Origin: DASZTU01 sp035493835
Lineage (GTDB): Bacteria; Pseudomonadota; Alphaproteobacteria; Rhizobiales; Devosiaceae
Assembly (NCBI GenBank): GCA_035493835.1
Contig: DATJHO010000014.1
Span: forward strand, 1-19,990
Length of the DNA: 19,990 nucleotides
Direction: 5' to 3'
Shown in pieces: positions 16,871 to 19,990 of the stretch (positions are counted from its first letter, which is position 1; every line of letters begins with the position of its first letter). The notes below the pieces were generated by a model. It worked only from the letters and a program-made list of their open reading frames with translations. It had not been told where the DNA came from and ran no database searches. The translations under genes were made by a program, and so were the position numbers.

Positions 16871-16979
16871 GAAAGGCCGTGAATTTGGCTTCACTTCTGA
16901 CCCCGCCCGACCAAATTCTCGTCAACTGCTTGCGCCCGGCGCTTGGGGAAGTAAAAGCACTCCAAGGATTGGAGCCAAA

Positions 16980-17708
16980 ATGTTTGGATTGTCGTTGCCG
17001 CTGGTGTTCGGCGCGGGCGTGCTGAGTTTTCTCAGCCCCTGCGTGCTGCCGCTGGTGCCGCCCTACCTGACCTATATGGGGGGCGCGAGCTTCGAGCAGC
17101 TCAGGGGCGACGATCGGGCTTTGCACTTACGCGTGGTGCTCACCTCGATCTTCTTCATCCTCGGCTTTTCGGCCGTTTTCGTAACGCTTGGCGCCACGGC
17201 TACCGCCTTCGGGCAGGCGTTCCGCGAAGCGCTGCCGGTGCTTACCCCGCTGGCGGGCATTCTCATCATCGCCATGGGGCTGCATTTCCTCGGCATTTTC
17301 CGCATCGGTTTTTTCGATCGGCAGGTGCGGCACAACGGGCCGAGCGTTGCCAGCGGGCCGCTCGGCGGGTTCCTGTTGGGCCTGGCTTTCGCCATTGGCT
17401 GGACGCCCTGCATCGGCCCGATCCTGGCGGCGATCCTCTCCGTCGCCGCCAACGAGAATTCGGCGCTGCAGGGGGCAACGCTGCTCGGCGTCTATTCGCT
17501 GGGCCTCGGCGTACCGTTCCTCCTCGCGGGCATTGCCGTGGGGCCGTTCCTTTCCTTTTTCAGCCGGTTCAAGCGCAATCTTGGCATAGTGGAAAAGATC
17601 GTGGGCGTGCTGCTGGTCGTTACCGGCGTCTTGTTCCTGACCGGCAATTTCACCCGCCTCAGCTACTGGTTCCTCGAAACCTTCCCCGCCCTGGGACAGA
17701 TCGGTTAG
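16980..17708 (+). CDS. ccdA: CcdA/DsbD-type transmembrane thiol-disulfide transporter
   Basis: 242 residues with six hydrophobic segments. It carries reducing equivalents from cytoplasmic thioredoxin across the inner membrane, usually for cytochrome c maturation. The two functional cysteines are in SFLSPCVLPLVPPYLTYMGG (Cys21, helix 1) and AIGWTPCIGPILAA (Cys144, helix 4), as in CcdA. No periplasmic or thioredoxin domains are present, which separates it from DsbD. ATG 16980 has GGAG seven bases ahead; the upstream start at 16869 falls in repeat sequence and is rejected. No other cytochrome c biogenesis gene is in the window, so the partner protein is unknown. The stop is followed four bases later by the second MITE-like repeat. 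Confidence 0.92.
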   Translation: MFGLSLPLVFGAGVLSFLSPCVLPLVPPYLTYMGGASFEQLRGDDRALHLRVVLTSIFFILGFSAVFVTLGATATAFGQAFREALPVLTPLAGILIIAMGLHFLGIFRIGFFDRQVRHNGPSVASGPLGGFLLGLAFAIGWTPCIGPILAAILSVAANENSALQGATLLGVYSLGLGVPFLLAGIAVGPFLSFFSRFKRNLGIVEKIVGVLLVVTGVLFLTGNFTRLSYWFLETFPALGQIG

Positions 17709-17711
17709 CAG

Positions 17712-17810
17712 CTAGGGCCGTTGATCGAAACGCTGAACGGCCTCTAAGTCTTTGCCGTGTCGCGTTTCCGAACCGGAAAAGTGGTAACCACTTTTCCTGA
17801 AAACGCTCTA
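17712..17810. repeat. MITE-like two-hairpin intergenic repeat, copy 2
   Basis: Second copy of the element at 6164-6269, same orientation, about 99 bases. It has a left hairpin GGCCGTT/AACGGCC (17716-17722 and 17736-17742) and a right hairpin at 17775-17797 (GGAAAAGTGGT paired with ACCACTTTTCC, single-base loop), joined by GTGTCGCGTTTCCGAA. Ends CTAGGGC / GCTCTA remain roughly complementary. It begins immediately after the ccdA stop and could terminate that transcript. Confidence 0.75.
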
Positions 17811-17924
17811 TCTTAACCGTGCCGGCAGAAAAGCCGCCGGCGGTCCGAATAATCGCTCACCCTCGCCGCCAATCTATGCGACAGCGCCATTGCGCGTCGC
17901 GGTGAAATCGGTTGGGGAACTCTC

Positions 17925-19163
17925 GTGGTCGATGGAGCTATTCTGGGTGGGCCGCTGGCACGGACCGGCGCCGCGGCTTTGGACGAAATCGGGCTCGCCC
18001 GGTCCACTCTGCCGCTGAGCGTTTCGAGCACGCATTGCATCGAGGATGTCCAGACGATCTGGCGCGGCCTCGAGGCCGGGGGCATCGAATCGCCCGGCCA
18101 GAGCTACGATTTCATTCGCCTTTGGGTCGAGGCGCGGCAGATCGCCGAAAAGGACCAGCTCTATCTTGTCGCCTCGTTGGCCGGCCAGCCAGTCGCGCTG
18201 TTGCCGCTGCATCGCACCGCCCGCGCGGGCGTGAAAGTCTATTCATGGTTTCCCGGCAGTCATGTCGGCTGCGGCGCGCCGCTCCTCGATGTGGCGCTGT
18301 TCACGCGGCTCACCGCTGATGAGCGGCGGGCGTTCTGGCGGGGTGTGTTCGGGGAACTGAAGGGCGCGGACCTGGTGTTCTTGGGCACGGTGCCGGAGCA
18401 GGTCCAGGGCATTGCCGGCCTCTTTGCCGAATTGGGGCAGTCGCTGCCGGTCGAAACCCTTTACCGGTCGGCGTTTTCGAGCTGGAACGACGCTGACAGC
18501 ACCCAGCGCACAAAATCCCGCCGCAAGCACGATCGCCAGCACGGCGATCGGCTCGCGGCCTTGGGCAAGGTCGAATTCGAGACGGTGACCAGCGGCGAAG
18601 CGGCGGCACCAGCGGTGCTCGACGAAATGTTCCGCCAGCGCGCCCGGCGCTTCGAAATCATGGGGATCAAAGACCCGTTTGCGCCTGCCGACATCGCCCG
18701 GTTCTATGCCGATACGGTCGCGCCAGCCTCAAAGGTGAGGGTGGTGCTGCATGTGCTGCGGCTCGATGGCGAGATCGTAGCCGTCCGCTACAACATCGCC
18801 TTTGGCGATCGGCTGTTCTGCCTCATTTCCTCGATGAGCGACGACGAGCGCATCCAGGGCGGCTCGCCCGGCAAGCAGTGCCTGTTGCGCGTCATGCAGC
18901 AGGTGTTCGATGAGGGTTTTCGCGTTTTCGACATGGGCAACGGCTTTACCGACGAGAAGCGGCATTGGTGCAATGTGCAGGTCGGGCTCAACAGCCATTA
19001 CGTGCCGCTCTCGGCCAAGGGGAGCCTGATCGTCGCCGCGCACCGGCAGTGGCTGGCGCTGAGGGCCAGGATCAAGGGCAATGAAAAGCTGCTGAAGCTG
19101 GTGAAGACAGCGCGGGCGAAGTTGCAGCCGCGGCGGGGAGAAACGCGGGTCACTACGGACTGA
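17925..19163 (+). CDS. GNAT acetyltransferase, CelD/BcsL type
   Basis: 412 residues. The region from about residue 200 to 350 matches the Acetyltransf_6 (CelD/BcsL) family: RRKHDRQHGDRLAALGKVEFETV, a helix with MFRQRARRFEIMGI, the strand VVLHVLRLDGEIVAVRYNIAFGDRLFCLISSMSDD, and SPGKQCLLRVMQQVFDEGFRVFDMGNG (acetyl-CoA-binding region). This family is tied to polysaccharide or cellulose-associated modification, but no polysaccharide genes are nearby and the substrate is unknown. The N-terminal 190 residues form the paired GNAT-like half typical of such proteins. No signal peptide or membrane segment. Start is GTG 17925 with GGGGAA about six bases ahead; there is no early ATG in the frame. The 114 bases after the repeat hold no other gene. 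Confidence 0.85.
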   Translation: MVDGAILGGPLARTGAAALDEIGLARSTLPLSVSSTHCIEDVQTIWRGLEAGGIESPGQSYDFIRLWVEARQIAEKDQLYLVASLAGQPVALLPLHRTARAGVKVYSWFPGSHVGCGAPLLDVALFTRLTADERRAFWRGVFGELKGADLVFLGTVPEQVQGIAGLFAELGQSLPVETLYRSAFSSWNDADSTQRTKSRRKHDRQHGDRLAALGKVEFETVTSGEAAAPAVLDEMFRQRARRFEIMGIKDPFAPADIARFYADTVAPASKVRVVLHVLRLDGEIVAVRYNIAFGDRLFCLISSMSDDERIQGGSPGKQCLLRVMQQVFDEGFRVFDMGNGFTDEKRHWCNVQVGLNSHYVPLSAKGSLIVAAHRQWLALRARIKGNEKLLKLVKTARAKLQPRRGETRVTTD

Positions 19164-19179
19164 GCCGCGGCGTTCTTGG

Positions 19180-19305
19180 CCCACCCCTCACCCGCCTGCC
19201 GGCACCCTCTCCCTCAAGGGGAGAGGGAAGGATGTTGTGCAAGCCGAGCCCCTTCCTTCCTTCTCCCCATGAGGGAGAGGGTGGCGCACAGCGCCGGATG
19301 AGGGA
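19180..19305. repeat. Inverted pair of palindromic repeats, variant family
   Basis: Left unit: CCCTCACCCG then CCCTCTCCC-tcaag-GGGAGAGGG (19205-19227). Right unit, inverted: GAGGGAGAGGGTGGCGC-aca-GCGCC-GGATGAGGG (about 19270-19304). The outer parts CCCTCA...CCGGC and GCCGGATGAGGG are mutually complementary. It fills the gap between the convergent acetyltransferase and radC genes. Confidence 0.7.
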
Positions 19306-19329
19306 TTGGCCGCGAACGACAACGATTGG

Positions 19330-19990
19330 TCAAAAAAGCTTCAGCCCGCGTAGCGAGGCGTGGCCGGATTTGCCGATGATGATGTGATCGTGGACGGTGA
19401 TGCCGAGCGGCTTTGCCACGTCGGTGATCGCCTGCGTCATCTGCACCTCTGCCGAGGAGGGCGCGGGATCGCCCGAGGGATGGTTGTGGACCAGGATCAC
19501 CGCCGTGGCATTGAGCTCGAGCGAGCGGCGGATCACTTCGCGCGGATAGACCGGCGTGTGATCGACGGTGCCGGTCTGCTGCACTTCGTCGGCGATGAGC
19601 CGGTTCTTCTTGTCGAGGAACAGGATGCGGAACTGCTCGATATCCTCGAACGCCATCTGCGCCCGGCAGTAATCTATGAGCGCCGCCCAGGAACTGAGGA
19701 TCGGCTTGTCGAGGACGACCTTGTCGTGGGCGTAGCGCTGTTCCGCGCCCTGGATCACCTTAAGGTGGTTCGCCGTGATCTCGCCCAGGCCCTTGAATTT
19801 CAGCAACTGCTCTTGCGGCGCTGCCAGCACGCCGGAGAACGAGCCGAATCGAGCGAGCAATTGCTTGGCCAGTTCCTTGGTGTCCCGGCGCGGGATGACC
19901 ACGTGGAGGACGATCTCGAGCAGTTCGGCGTCAGAAAAACTGTCGGCGCCCGCGTGGGTAAAGCGTTCTCGCAGCCGGTCACGATGGCCG
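19330..19990 (-). CDS. radC: RadC family JAMM-motif protein (5' partial)
   Basis: The frame continues to the right edge, reading GHRDRLRERFTHAGADSFSD at the window end, so only the first few residues are missing. It has the N-terminal helix-hairpin-helix-like part (DAELLEIVL, FKGLGEITANHLKVI) and the C-terminal RadC/MPN domain with PREVIRRSLELNATAVILVH followed by HNHPSGDPAPSSAE. Despite the name, the E. coli phenotype was traced to recG, so a direct DNA repair role is not established; the family function is unknown. Canonical JAMM motif is HxH-x7-S-x2-D; here the last ligand is Glu. The stop is TGA at 19330-19332, convergent with the acetyltransferase gene across a palindromic repeat pair. 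Confidence 0.93.
   Translation of the reverse strand, partial: GHRDRLRERFTHAGADSFSDAELLEIVLHVVIPRRDTKELAKQLLARFGSFSGVLAAPQEQLLKFKGLGEITANHLKVIQGAEQRYAHDKVVLDKPILSSWAALIDYCRAQMAFEDIEQFRILFLDKKNRLIADEVQQTGTVDHTPVYPREVIRRSLELNATAVILVHNHPSGDPAPSSAEVQMTQAITDVAKPLGITVHDHIIIGKSGHASLRGLKLF

Noticed and set aside
15701..16882. 393-codon plus-strand frame opposite purB and rpe
   Set aside because: It spans two clear minus-strand genes and ends in a dispersed repeat giving the known spurious peptide VRQAHHERP.
16869..16979. N-terminal extension of the CcdA-type protein
   Set aside because: Starts within a dispersed repeat and reads non-hydrophobic sequence; ATG 16980 has a proper ribosome binding site and gives the family N-terminus.

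Overview
The window is GC-rich, gene-dense chromosomal DNA from an alphaproteobacterium, most likely of the Hyphomicrobiales (a Devosia-like or rhizobial relative). The grounds are the purC-purS / purL-purQ arrangement with a divergent DUF1476 gene (the zeta inhibitor of the F1Fo-ATPase), a 434-residue nicotinate phosphoribosyltransferase of the rhizobial length, a general-stress (EcfG type) promoter, GTG starts and several alphaproteobacterial intergenic repeat families. The genus is an inference; there is no rRNA gene. I see no prophage, insertion sequence or CRISPR array.

Layout. 1-4.5 kb: the 3' end of an autotransporter adhesin, a TPR-sulfotransferase fusion, a decayed LuxR-type HTH remnant, a GlsB/YeaQ-type membrane protein and tRNA-Ser(GCU). 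4.7-6.0 kb: pncB (NAD salvage). 6.0-6.4 kb: a repeat-filled convergent junction. 6.4-13.3 kb, minus strand: the purine block purC - purS - (27-codon ORF, acyltransferase, DUF4142 lipid- or stress-related genes) - purQ - purL - methyltransferase. 13.5 kb: the DUF1476 gene, divergent from purC. 14.0-16.7 kb, minus strand: rpe - purB - RBBP9-type hydrolase. 17-19.2 kb, plus strand: CcdA-type thiol transporter and a CelD/BcsL-type acetyltransferase. 19.3 kb to the end: radC, truncated at its 5' end.

How the genes fit together. PurS, PurQ and PurL together make the three-part FGAM synthase; PurC and PurB catalyse later steps of the same pathway (PurB also acts in AMP synthesis). Rpe links to ribose-5-phosphate supply, and PncB uses PRPP to salvage nicotinate, so much of the window handles ribose phosphate and nucleotides. 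The DUF1476 protein beside purC belongs to ATP economy. The rest is housekeeping or envelope function.

Most interesting items: a perfect 8-bp dyad whose 3' arm contains the purQ ribosome binding site; an 11-bp perfect hairpin between purC and purS; an approximately 2.1-kb insertion splitting purS from purQ, holding a DUF4142 gene with its own EcfG-type promoter; an Asp-to-Glu change in the metal-binding JAMM motif of RadC; two copies of a ~100-bp two-hairpin MITE-like repeat; and palindromic repeats at three of four convergent gene junctions, with the fourth holding the dead HTH remnant. I did not find a convincing new defence or mobile system; these are local regulatory and evolutionary oddities in an otherwise ordinary chromosome.
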